Assembly: GCF_000585375.1 (NCBI RefSeq)
Contig: NZ_KK073874.1
Span: 372,001 to 436,000 of the forward strand
Direction of reading: 5' to 3'
DNA from: Cryptosporangium arvum DSM 44712
GTDB lineage: Bacteria; Actinomycetota; Actinomycetes; Mycobacteriales; Cryptosporangiaceae
DNA length: 64,000 bases
The translations under genes were made by a program, and so were the position numbers. The notes beneath the pieces were generated by a model. It saw only the letters and a program-made list of their open reading frames with translations. It had not been told where the DNA came from and ran no database searches. This document shows, in pieces, positions 50,505 to 59,186 of this stretch (position 1 is its first letter; every line of letters starts with the position of its first letter).

Positions 50505-52478
50505 GTGAATCCGCAGAGTGCACGGTCTTCGGAGCCGGTCAGACCGGTTACGGACGGTGCTCCCTCGTCGACCGACGAGGCAAAGTCGGGCGAACCGTCT
50601 GGTGTGGACGCGAACGCATCCGACAAGAAGGACGAAACGGCCCCACAGCGGCCGTCCGAATCACCCAGAACTCGGACGCCGGGCGAGCGACTCGCTAACC
50701 TCGATCACATGCCGCCGCCTCATCTACCGCCCCCGGAGCGTGGGGAGAGCGAAAGCGCACCCTCCACCCCGGGATTCCGCCGACACGTCGGCAAGCTGTT
50801 CTGGGTCGGCGTGGCCATCGCTCCGCTCGCGGCATTGCTCCTCGTTCTCGGCAGCGGCGTCGGCCCGCTGCGTGCGGCCGCGGTGCTCGCGGTGTTCTCC
50901 GTCGTCATCATCGGTCTGAGCGTCGTGCTCCGCGACGACGCCGCGATGGTCAAGGACGACGTCGAAGAGCAGCTGCGCACCGAGGTCACCCAGCTGCGCA
51001 ACGACATCGACTCGCTGCGCCGAGGCGTCGAGGTCTCGGTCCACCGCGAGCTCGAGCGGGTCCACCGCGAGCTGGAGGCAACCCGGCGCGAGGGCGTGCT
51101 CCGCGCGGAGTCCACGCGGCTCAATCGCTTAACCGGGGCCTTACCGGCCGGTGAGGACGACTACCCGGTCGATTCCCGTGGCCGCGGCGACCGTCCGATG
51201 CGGGCGATCGCCGCCGGCGGGGAGATTCCGGACGCCGAGCCGGGCTACGACTGGTTCGGCAGCGACGAGACCGGCGCCGGCCAGCGGCAGGAACCGATTC
51301 GCTACGGGGCGGGTACGTACGGCAGCGCCCGCCCGGCCGGTTCGTCCGACACCGGTGACAACCCCGGCAACTGGCCCCGCCGTCCCGCCGAGCCCGAGCC
51401 GGCCGCGTCGGGGCGCCGCGCGGGCGGCAACGAGTACGGCGGTACCGAGTACGGGCGGCGCCGTCCCGACGCGGACGACAGCGCCGGGCGCTACCAGTCG
51501 TACCAGGCGAGCACGTACGGATCGGGCACCGGCGGCGACGCGCCGAAGGAGCAGCGCAGCGGTCGGCGTCGGGCTCCGGAGGAAGACTCGGCCGGGTACC
51601 CGGTGATCGATTACGACGACGCTCCGCCGGCTTACACCCCGCAGCGCATCGATGCCGGCGTCTACGGATCTCGTTCGACCGACGACCGGTCGAAGGACAA
51701 CTCCGGCGAGAACGGCACGATCGACTACGCCGAGTTCTGGGACCGTTCGGGCAACTCGTCCGAGGGCGCCCGCAACGAGTCGAACCGGAACGAGTCGAAC
51801 CGGCGCGAGGCCCCGCGGCGGGACGCCGAGCCCCGGAACGCCGACGCGCGCAACGCGGATCCCCGCAGCGCGGACTCGCGGAACGGCGACCCGCGGAACG
51901 GCGCTCCCCGCAATGCCGCCCCCCGCAACGCCGACCCCCGCGGCGCCGACCCCCGTAACGCCGGCCCGCGGTCGGAGAGCTCGCGCGACCCCGACCGGAG
52001 CTCGGCCAGCGAGTGGTCGTCGTGGCGCGAGAACACGAACGGCTGGGATTCCGGGAGCTACGGCTGGGACACCGGGTCGCAGCGCTTCAACCAGGAAGAC
52101 CCGCAGGTCATCACGGGCGCCATCACCGGTGACGTCTTCGACGTGCCGTACAGCGTCGGTGGCCAGGCGCTCTCCGAGCCGGCGTTCGGTTCGGGCAACG
52201 GCTTCGGCGCCGGGGCGGGCTTCGGTTCGGGCAACGGCTTCGGCGCCCAGCAGCGCTGGGACGAGCTGCCCGATGTCGCGCCCGCGCCCGAGTGGCAGTC
52301 GGCGTCGCACCGCTCGGGGCCCAACTCCACGGTCGCCGAGCCGTCGGCGGAGTTCGAACTGCCGAGCCTCGAGCACCTTCCGCAGGCTCCGTCCGGTGGC
52401 TCCGACGACAACTCCGCCGAACGTCGCGCCCGGCACGCTTCGATCGACGAGGACAGCGGCCGCTACAAGAGCTGGTAG
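50505..52478 (+). CDS. Membrane protein with coiled coil and long disordered repeat tail
   Basis: 657 residues from GTG 50505 (an in-frame GTG 50478 would add nine). A charged N-terminus precedes two close membrane spans (LFWVGVAIAPLAALLLVLG, AAVLAVFSVVIIGLSVVL). A coiled coil follows (VEEQLRTEVTQLRNDIDSL, VHRELERVHRELEATRRE), then ~450 disordered residues with Gly/Tyr and Asn-rich repeats. Probably a membrane scaffold. Its stop is 1 base from the convergent nuoD stop. Function unknown. Confidence 0.7.
   Translation: MNPQSARSSEPVRPVTDGAPSSTDEAKSGEPSGVDANASDKKDETAPQRPSESPRTRTPGERLANLDHMPPPHLPPPERGESESAPSTPGFRRHVGKLFWVGVAIAPLAALLLVLGSGVGPLRAAAVLAVFSVVIIGLSVVLRDDAAMVKDDVEEQLRTEVTQLRNDIDSLRRGVEVSVHRELERVHRELEATRREGVLRAESTRLNRLTGALPAGEDDYPVDSRGRGDRPMRAIAAGGEIPDAEPGYDWFGSDETGAGQRQEPIRYGAGTYGSARPAGSSDTGDNPGNWPRRPAEPEPAASGRRAGGNEYGGTEYGRRRPDADDSAGRYQSYQASTYGSGTGGDAPKEQRSGRRRAPEEDSAGYPVIDYDDAPPAYTPQRIDAGVYGSRSTDDRSKDNSGENGTIDYAEFWDRSGNSSEGARNESNRNESNRREAPRRDAEPRNADARNADPRSADSRNGDPRNGAPRNAAPRNADPRGADPRNAGPRSESSRDPDRSSASEWSSWRENTNGWDSGSYGWDTGSQRFNQEDPQVITGAITGDVFDVPYSVGGQALSEPAFGSGNGFGAGAGFGSGNGFGAQQRWDELPDVAPAPEWQSASHRSGPNSTVAEPSAEFELPSLEHLPQAPSGGSDDNSAERRARHASIDEDSGRYKSW
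51834..51968 (+). repeat. Nine 15-bp repeats coding for RNADP-like units
   Basis: Nine imperfect copies in frame, giving RNADA, RNADP, RSADS, RNGDP and similar five-residue units from residue 444. Third bases differ between copies, so this array is older than the one at 27271. Confidence 0.85.
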
Positions 52479-52479
52479 C

Positions 52480-53625
52480 TCACTTGTCGACGTCGCCGAC
52501 GACGAAGAACATCGATCCGAGGATCGCCACCAGGTCGGGCAGCAGCGTGCCCGGCAGCAGCGTCGCCAGCGCCTGGACGTTCGCGTAGGACGCGGTGCGC
52601 AGCTTCAGCCGCCACGGCGTCTTCTCGCCGCGCGAGACCAGGTAGTAGCCGTTGATGCCGAGCGGGTTCTCGGTCCACGCGTAGGTGTGCCCCTCGGGCG
52701 CCCGTACGACCTTCGGCAGCCGGACGTTGACCGGGCCGCCGACCGTGCTCAACCGGTCGAGGCAGGCGTCGGCCAGGTTCAGCGACACGTACACCTGGTC
52801 CAGCAGGATCTCGAAGCGCGCGTGGCAGTCCCCGGCGGTGCGGGTGACGACCTCGAGCACGTCGGCGAGCTCGTCGTAGGCCAAGTACGGCTCGTCGCGA
52901 CGCAGGTCGAAGTCGAGCCCGGACGCACGGGCGACCGGCCCACTCGCCCCGTACGCGGCGGCCACGTCGGGCTCCAGGACACCGATGCCCACCGTGCGCG
53001 CGAGGAAGATGTCGTTCGTCCGGATGATCTTCTCGATGTCGACCATGCGGCGACGGACGTCCGCCACGGCCTGGCGGGCCCGGGTGGTCCAGCCGGCCGG
53101 GACCTCCTCCTTGACGCCGCCGACCCGGTTGAACATGTAGTGCATCCGGCCGCCGGAGGCCTCCTCCATCACCGCCTGCAGCGTCTCGCGCTCCCGGAAC
53201 GCGTAGAACATCGGCGTGATCGCGCCGATCTCCAGCGGGTACGAGCCGAGGAACATCAGGTGGTTGAGCACGCGGTTGAGCTCGGCGAGCAGCGTCCGCA
53301 GCCAGGTGGCCCGCTCCGGTACCTCGATGCCCATCATCCGTTCGACGGCCAGCGCCACCCCGAGTTCGTTCGAGAAGGCCGACAGCCAGTCGTGCCGGTT
53401 GGCCAGCATCAGGATCTGCCGGTAGTCGCGGACCTCGAACAGCTTCTCGGCCCCGCGGTGCATGTAGCCGATGATCGGTTCGGCCGAGATCACGCGCTCG
53501 CCGTCGACCACCAGGCGCAGCCGCAGGACACCGTGCGTGGAGGGGTGCTGGGGACCGATGTTGAGCACCATGTCGGCGGTCGCCAGTTGATCCGCGCCAC
53601 TACCGACGCCTACGGTGAGCTCCAC
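52480..53625 (-). CDS. nuoD: Orphan NADH-quinone oxidoreductase subunit NuoD
   Basis: 381 residues of the 49-kDa/NuoD family: [79 protein letters not shown], and the conserved [17 protein letters not shown] end. In complex I this subunit helps form the quinone pocket next to cluster N2. No other nuo gene is in the window, so it is a second, stand-alone copy. Arg57 (HRG) equals the arginine dimethylated in mammalian NDUFS2. Confidence 0.93.
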   Translation of the reverse strand: MELTVGVGSGADQLATADMVLNIGPQHPSTHGVLRLRLVVDGERVISAEPIIGYMHRGAEKLFEVRDYRQILMLANRHDWLSAFSNELGVALAVERMMGIEVPERATWLRTLLAELNRVLNHLMFLGSYPLEIGAITPMFYAFRERETLQAVMEEASGGRMHYMFNRVGGVKEEVPAGWTTRARQAVADVRRRMVDIEKIIRTNDIFLARTVGIGVLEPDVAAAYGASGPVARASGLDFDLRRDEPYLAYDELADVLEVVTRTAGDCHARFEILLDQVYVSLNLADACLDRLSTVGGPVNVRLPKVVRAPEGHTYAWTENPLGINGYYLVSRGEKTPWRLKLRTASYANVQALATLLPGTLLPDLVAILGSMFFVVGDVDK

Positions 53626-53662
53626 TCGTTCATCGTTCCAGAACGCGGGTTAGCGTGGGCGG

Positions 53663-54898
53663 ATGACCGGTTCCCTGGCTTCTGCTCCCGCGTTCGACCC
53701 GTGGTCGCCGGAGTTCGTCGCTTGGCCCTACGACGTGTTCGCCGATCTGCGTGAGAACGCGCCGGTCTGGCGGTTCGAACGCACCGGGCAGTGGGTGATC
53801 TCCCGCCACGCCGATGTCGACGCGCTGCTGCGCGATCGCCGCCTCGGCCGGTCCTACCTCCACGTAGCCACGCACGAGGAGATGGGCCACGAGCCACCGG
53901 CCGACCACCTCGAGCCGTTCTGGACGCTGAACAACAACGGGATGCTCGACCGGGAGCCGCCGGACCACACCCGGCTGCGGCGGCTGGTCTCGAAGGCGTT
54001 CACGCCGCGAACCGTGGAGCGGCTCGCCCCGTGGGTGCGTTCGTACACCGAAGGGCTGGTGTCCCAGCTGCTCGACGCGGGCTCGGACGGGTCACCGGTC
54101 GACCTGATCCAGACGGTCGCCGAGCCGCTGCCGGTGGCGGTGATCGCCGAGATGCTCGGGATCCCCGAGGCCGACCGGCATCTCCTGCGGCCCTGGTCGG
54201 CGGACATCTGCGGCATGTACGAGCTGCGTCCTTCGGCGCAAGCGCAGGACAAGGCGGTGCGTGCGAGCATCGAGTTCACCGACTACCTGGTCGCGCTGGC
54301 CGCCGAGCGTCGCCAGAACCCCGGCGACGACCTGATCAGCGCGCTGGCGACCGTGGTGGACGCCGGTGACCAGCTGACCGACCCCGAGCTGGTCGGAACG
54401 TGCGTCCTGCTGCTCAACGCCGGGCACGAGGCGACGGTGAACGTCACCGGCAACGGGTGGTGGGCGCTGTTCCGCAACCCGTCCGAGCTGGCCCGGCTGC
54501 GTGACGGCGAGGTGGGGGTGGGCAGCGCGATCGAGGAGCTGATGCGGTGGGACACGCCGCTTCAGCTGTTCGAGCGCTGGGTGCTCGAGGACATCGAGGT
54601 GCACGGGGTCCGGATCCCGCGCGGCGACGAGGTGGCGCTGCTGTTCGGGTCGGCCAACCGGGATTCGGCGGTGTTCCCCGACGCTTCCCGGCTCGATCTC
54701 GGGCGGACCCCGAACCCGCACATCTCGTTCAGCGCCGGCATTCACTACTGCCTGGGTGCGCCGCTGGCCCGGCTGGAGCTCGGCACGTCGTTCGAGACGA
54801 TGTTGCGCCGTGTGCCGGGGCTGTCACTGGCCGAGGAGCCCCGCTGGAAAGGCGGGTTCGTCATCCGCGGACTGGACGCTCTGCAGGTCACGGTGTGA
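53663..54898 (+). CDS. Cytochrome P450
   Basis: 411 residues, soluble bacterial type. I helix LLNAGHEATVN (Glu256; the usual Thr is Ala257, with Thr258 next), ExxR as ELMR (292-295), heme loop FSAGIHYCLG with Cys363 as iron ligand. A monooxygenase needing an external ferredoxin and reductase; none is adjacent. Divergent from nuoD with 37 bp between starts. Substrate unknown. Confidence 0.95.
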   Translation: MTGSLASAPAFDPWSPEFVAWPYDVFADLRENAPVWRFERTGQWVISRHADVDALLRDRRLGRSYLHVATHEEMGHEPPADHLEPFWTLNNNGMLDREPPDHTRLRRLVSKAFTPRTVERLAPWVRSYTEGLVSQLLDAGSDGSPVDLIQTVAEPLPVAVIAEMLGIPEADRHLLRPWSADICGMYELRPSAQAQDKAVRASIEFTDYLVALAAERRQNPGDDLISALATVVDAGDQLTDPELVGTCVLLLNAGHEATVNVTGNGWWALFRNPSELARLRDGEVGVGSAIEELMRWDTPLQLFERWVLEDIEVHGVRIPRGDEVALLFGSANRDSAVFPDASRLDLGRTPNPHISFSAGIHYCLGAPLARLELGTSFETMLRRVPGLSLAEEPRWKGGFVIRGLDALQVTV

Positions 54899-55120
54899 CC
54901 GGTGTGTCCGGTGTGTAGTCAGGCGATGGCTGCGCATCGTCCGGTTCCGCCACGAACGAGCGCGCGCACATCGTAGGGTGTCTGCCAACTCGGTTTGCCC
55001 CGGTGCTGCTTCGGAGCAGAAGATGTCCGCACCGGACGGAGCGTGGCCACGCCGAGGTGGCCCGAGGGGCGCGCAGACGGGTCAGGGAACGAGTCTCGAG
55101 AATCGCTGGGACGGTTGGGC

Positions 55121-56377
55121 GTGAGCTTCGGAGTGACCGACGATGTGGGTGCGAACGGCCGGCACCGAGCGCGCGAGGCTGCGGATCATCCCGAAACTTC
55201 TCGGCGTCGTTCGCGGCGGGAATCGTGGGACAGCCCGCCGTCGGTGAGCGAGCCTCGGCGGCGTCCGGACCCGCTGACCGATCCGCTCGGGGCGTTGGAA
55301 TCGCCGGATCCGCTCGGCGGTGAGCGGCCTTCCCGGCGCGAGCGGCGGGCGTCGTTCGGTGATCCCGACGAGATCACGCCGGGCCGGGCGGTGGCGCGGC
55401 GCGAGGACCCGTCGCGGGGCGCGGCCCGAGAAGGACGCCGGAGCCACTCCGACGAGCTCGAGCGGCCCCGGCGTGTGCCGCAGCAGCGCCGCCCCGAGCC
55501 CGCCGACGACGAGTACGACGGCCGGGTCCTGCCCCGCCGCCCCGACCGCCCCCGCGGTGCCGACGACTCCCTGCGTCGCAGCGGCGAGATCACCGACCGG
55601 CCGCGGAGCGCCCCCGACCCGGGCGAGCGCCCGCGCCGGAGCATCGACGCGCCCGACCGCCCCCGCGGCGTCGCCGACACCGGGGACCGCATGCGTCGCA
55701 GCGGCGAGATCACCGACCGGCCGCGCGGCTCGGCCGACACGGGTGACCACCTGCGTCGCAGCGGCGAGATCACGGATCGCCCGCGTGGGGTCAGCGACAC
55801 CGGTGAGCGCGCCCGGACGGCGGCTCGCGCGTCGGTGCCGGTGGCCGGTCGGGCGGTCGTCGGGGAGCCGATGCGCCCCGACGCCGCCCAGCGCACGTCG
55901 GGTCGGATCGTGTCGGTGCCGGAGCGCGCCCGTTCGGCGCGCAGCGCTCCCGCCGTGAGCCGGACCCCGACCGGTGAACCCGAGGCCATCCGCCGCATCA
56001 ACCCGTTCGACCTGCCCGCGCCGCGCGGCTACTCGCACGCGACGATCGCGACCGGCCAACTCGTCTTCCTGGCCGCGCAGTGCGGCGTCGACCTCGACGG
56101 CCGGATCGTCGACGGCGGGCTGGTCAGCCAGTTCGACCGCGCGGTCCAGAACCTGCTCTCCGCGCTCGCCGCCGCCGGGGGTTCGGCCGAGCACCTGGTC
56201 AGCATCACCGTCCAGGTCACCTCGATCGACGACTACAAGGCCAGCTCGCGTCCGATCGGGCACGTCTGGCGCGCCCGCCTAGGCGGGCTCATGCCGGCCC
56301 TCTCGGTCAGCGAGGTTCGCCGCTTCTGGGACGCCGAGGCCGAGATCCAGATCGCGGCCCAGGCCGTGCTCCCCTAG
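55121..56377 (+). CDS. Disordered Arg-rich region fused to a RidA-fold domain
   Basis: 418 residues from GTG 55121. The first ~290 are disordered, rich in Arg, Pro and Asp, with four 20-residue repeats (RRSGEITDRPRG-type). The last ~125 are a RidA/YjgF domain: YSHATIATGQLVFLAAQCGVD, FDRAVQNLLSALAAAGGSAEHLVSITVQVTSIDDY. The catalytic Arg of imine deaminases, in the motif A-R-V-E, is replaced (DAEAEIQI), so deaminase activity is unlikely. The upstream start is uncertain. It overlaps the convergent methyltransferase by 99 bp. Confidence 0.75.
   Translation: MSFGVTDDVGANGRHRAREAADHPETSRRRSRRESWDSPPSVSEPRRRPDPLTDPLGALESPDPLGGERPSRRERRASFGDPDEITPGRAVARREDPSRGAAREGRRSHSDELERPRRVPQQRRPEPADDEYDGRVLPRRPDRPRGADDSLRRSGEITDRPRSAPDPGERPRRSIDAPDRPRGVADTGDRMRRSGEITDRPRGSADTGDHLRRSGEITDRPRGVSDTGERARTAARASVPVAGRAVVGEPMRPDAAQRTSGRIVSVPERARSARSAPAVSRTPTGEPEAIRRINPFDLPAPRGYSHATIATGQLVFLAAQCGVDLDGRIVDGGLVSQFDRAVQNLLSALAAAGGSAEHLVSITVQVTSIDDYKASSRPIGHVWRARLGGLMPALSVSEVRRFWDAEAEIQIAAQAVLP
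55574..55813 (+). repeat. Four 60-bp tandem repeats
   Basis: Four 60-bp units in frame, each coding for 20 residues beginning RRSGEITDRPR (second copy RRSIDAPDRPR) and ending with DTG or DPG plus a variable pair. Confidence 0.9.
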
Positions 56378-57289
56378 CAGCCAGTAGAACGATCCCAGGC
56401 CGTCGGGCGCCAGCAGCTCGGCGGCCCGGGACGCCGAGCCGAGCGCACGCAGGTACCGCGCCGGGTCGGCGCTCGCCAGCTCGCGTGGCGGCAACCCACC
56501 GGAGACGCCGAGCGCGCGCAGCACGTCACGCTGGCGCCGCAGCACCGCACCGGGTGCGAGCGAATCCATCGCCACGTGCGCGGTGAGGTCGCAGCTCCCG
56601 TCGGGCACCGGCGGCACCTGCCGCCCGTCGCGGTACCCGGTGAGCGTCCCGCCGGCCGGCCGCGCACCGGCCACGTGCCCGTAGTCGACGGCGACGGCCA
56701 GCCCGCGCCGTACCCGCCCCGCAGCCGCGGCCCAGGCGGCGTCGCGCGCCGACCCGATCTCGGCCCGGTCTCCGGGTGACCGCAGCGGCCACCACCGGGC
56801 GAGCCAGGCCGCGTCGTCCCCCGAGACGACGTCCCCGAGCGATTCGTCGCCCGACGGCGACACCAGCACCAGCCGGTCGGCCCCGGACTCGTCCCGGCAC
56901 GCCACGTCCACCGGCACGTTGTCGAGCCACTCGTTCGCCACGAGCAGCCCGGTCACCGGGGGAATCTCCGGGCCCCACCGGTATCCGACGCCCGGCGGGC
57001 GCGGTCCGCGCTCCACCGCGGTCAGCCGCAGCCGCCGCGCCATCCCCGAGGGCACCGAGAGCGCGGAGAGCAACTCTCCACCGCCGGCCCCGACGTCCAC
57101 CAGGTCGAGCGGATCCGGCCGCTCCAGCGCGTGGTCGACCCGCGCGAGCAGCTCCCCGATCGCGTCCGCGAACAGGTCCGCCGCCGCGTGCACCGACGTG
57201 CGGAAATGGGCCGCCGGTCGGTTCACGACGTAGAACCCGGCCGACCCGTACAACGCGTCCTGCGCCGCCGACCGCCACGAAACCGCCAC
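56279..57289 (-). CDS. MidA/NDUFAF7-family SAM-dependent methyltransferase
   Basis: 336 residues from GTG 57289. The start GSAGFYVVNRPAAHFRTSVHA, the SAM motif LVDVGAGGGELLSAL, LLVANEWLDNVPVDV, LAVAVDYGHVAG and GTLTGYRDGRQVPP with DLTAHVAMDSL follow MidA step by step. MidA/NDUFAF7 methylates an arginine of the complex I subunit NDUFS2. The orphan nuoD gene 2.7 kb away encodes the homologous subunit. That link is inference. Confidence 0.85.
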   Translation of the reverse strand: MAVSWRSAAQDALYGSAGFYVVNRPAAHFRTSVHAAADLFADAIGELLARVDHALERPDPLDLVDVGAGGGELLSALSVPSGMARRLRLTAVERGPRPPGVGYRWGPEIPPVTGLLVANEWLDNVPVDVACRDESGADRLVLVSPSGDESLGDVVSGDDAAWLARWWPLRSPGDRAEIGSARDAAWAAAAGRVRRGLAVAVDYGHVAGARPAGGTLTGYRDGRQVPPVPDGSCDLTAHVAMDSLAPGAVLRRQRDVLRALGVSGGLPPRELASADPARYLRALGSASRAAELLAPDGLGSFYWLLGEHGLGRDLDLGLGVPEAANLADREGRHEPA

Positions 57290-57298
57290 CGCGAAAGA

Positions 57299-58216
57299 CT
57301 AGGCGACGTCCTTCGAGCCGAACCGCGCCCAGGCCGCCGAGGCGAACACCGCTGTCCAGGCCAGTGCGCTGATCAGCCCCGGGGCCAGCGCGCCGTAGGA
57401 GATCGGGTCGCGCAGCAGCTCACCGAAGGCCGTCCAGTAGTTCGTCAGCAGGATCGGGTGGATCACCTCGAGCTGCGGCACCGCGCCGAGGATCTGCGAC
57501 GTGATCGCGGTGGCCACCACGGCGATCGTCGCCCCGATCGGCTGCTCGGTGAGCGTCGAGACGAACAGGCCGACCGCCGCCAGCGCGACCAGGCACAACG
57601 TCAAGTAGACGCAGACCATCCCGAGCCGGAGCATGGCCTCGCCCAGCCCGACCTGGGCGCCGGAGAGCAACGCGGCCGGCCCGGCGCCGAAGAGCAGCAG
57701 CCCGATCCCGGCGCCGGCCGCCGCGATCACCAGGATCGCGACGAACGTGTACGTGACGACCGCGGCGAACTTCGTCAGCAGCAGGCGGGTGCGGCTCACC
57801 GGCACGGTCAGCAGGTACCGCAGCGTGCCGAGCGAGGCCTCACCGGCGATCGCGTCTGCCGCGGTCGAGGAGACCGCCAGCGGCAGGAACAGCGGCAGCG
57901 CGACGGTCAGCGCGGTCAGCGCCACGAACAGCCCGTTGCCGTTCACCAGCGAGAGGAACGCCGGCCCTTCCCCGCCGGTGCGGGGGCCCGACCACCGGAC
58001 CGCCACCGCGATGACGACCGGCACGGCCGCGAGCATGGCCAGGGCGGCCAGGTTGCGGCGCCGCCCGAACATCAGCCGCAGCTCCGACCGGAACAATCGC
58101 CCCGTCGGGAACCCGGTGGTGAGTGCCGGAACGTCGGCGGCCGCGGTGCGCGGACGCAGCGTCGGTACCGGCACGAACGCTCCGGGCACCAACGCGTACT
58201 GCTTAGCCGCTGACAT
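57299..58216 (-). CDS. ABC-2-type transporter permease
   Basis: 305 residues from ATG 58216, overlapping the ATPase stop. About six spans: LAALAMLAAVPVVIAVAV, LFVALTALTVALPLFLPLAVS, FVAILVIAAAGAGIGLLLFGA and others. DAIAGEASLGTLRYLLTVPVSRTRLLLTK is the cytoplasmic loop typical of ABC-2 permeases. Works with the ATPase; export of an unknown compound. Confidence 0.9.
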   Translation of the reverse strand: MSAAKQYALVPGAFVPVPTLRPRTAAADVPALTTGFPTGRLFRSELRLMFGRRRNLAALAMLAAVPVVIAVAVRWSGPRTGGEGPAFLSLVNGNGLFVALTALTVALPLFLPLAVSSTAADAIAGEASLGTLRYLLTVPVSRTRLLLTKFAAVVTYTFVAILVIAAAGAGIGLLLFGAGPAALLSGAQVGLGEAMLRLGMVCVYLTLCLVALAAVGLFVSTLTEQPIGATIAVVATAITSQILGAVPQLEVIHPILLTNYWTAFGELLRDPISYGALAPGLISALAWTAVFASAAWARFGSKDVA

Positions 58217-59186
58217 CGAAGCCCTCCCCGGTGAGCCCGACGAACACCGATTCGAGGTCCGGAACCACCACGCGGAAGCCCTGGACCGGAACACCGTCAT
58301 ACACCAGGGCGGCGACCACCCGGTCGGACGGCAGCTCACCGAGCGCCGCGCCGACCCGGTGCCCCTGCACCACGATGTCGGGCAGTTCGAGCCGCTGCAT
58401 CGTCGCGATGGCGTCCACCGGGCGGTCGGTCTCGACCTCGACCCGGGTGGCGGTACCCGCGCGCAACTCGGCCAGCGGCGCCTGGGCGACCAGCCGCCCG
58501 GAGTTCATGACCCCGACGTGCGTGCAGACCTGCTCGACTTCGGCCAGCAGGTGGGTGGAGAGCATCACGGTGGTGCCGGCCGCGGAGAGTTCCGCGATCA
58601 ACGTCCGGACCTCGCGGGTGCCCTGGGGATCCAGTCCGTTCGTCGGCTCGTCGAGCACGAACAGGTCGCGTGGACGCAGCAAGGCGGCCGCGAGCCCGAG
58701 CCGCTGACGCATGCCCAGCGAGTAGGCCCGGTACTTCTTCCGCCCGGCCGGGGTGAGCCCGACCCGGTCCAGCGCGGCCCCGATCCGGGCGCGCGCGGTC
58801 GTCGGGTCGGCCGTGCGGTCGACCGCGTCCAGGCGGCGGAGGTTGTCGAGCCCGGACAGGTGCGGGTGGAAGGCCGGCCCCTCGACCAGCGCCCCCACCC
58901 GCGGCAGGAGCGTGGCGGCGTCCTCGGGCATCCGACCGTTCAGCAGCCGGTGGGTGCCCGCGGTGGGCCGGGTGAGGCCGAGCAGCATCCGGATCGTCGT
59001 CGTCTTGCCCGAGCCGTTCGGCCCGAGGAAGCCGTAGACCGCGCCGGTGGGCACGGCGAGGTCGATGTGGTCGACCGCCACCTGCCCACCACGGAATTGC
59101 TTCGTCAGACCCGTGGTGGTGACCGCGTGAGCGTCCGCGGCGTCGGTGAAACGCTTGTGCGGACGCTCGACCGCGGACGCGATCAC
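58203..59186 (-). CDS. ABC transporter ATP-binding protein
   Basis: 327 residues from GTG 59186, GTGA overlap with the upstream gene. Walker A GPNGSGKTT, signature YSLGMRQRLGLAAALL, Walker B LFVLDEPTNGLDPQG, H-loop STH: an intact ATPase of the DrrA/CcmA exporter type with a C-terminal extension of ~90 residues. Middle gene of a LolA-like, ATPase, permease operon. Confidence 0.94.
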   Translation of the reverse strand: MIASAVERPHKRFTDAADAHAVTTTGLTKQFRGGQVAVDHIDLAVPTGAVYGFLGPNGSGKTTTIRMLLGLTRPTAGTHRLLNGRMPEDAATLLPRVGALVEGPAFHPHLSGLDNLRRLDAVDRTADPTTARARIGAALDRVGLTPAGRKKYRAYSLGMRQRLGLAAALLRPRDLFVLDEPTNGLDPQGTREVRTLIAELSAAGTTVMLSTHLLAEVEQVCTHVGVMNSGRLVAQAPLAELRAGTATRVEVETDRPVDAIATMQRLELPDIVVQGHRVGAALGELPSDRVVAALVYDGVPVQGFRVVVPDLESVFVGLTGEGFDVSG

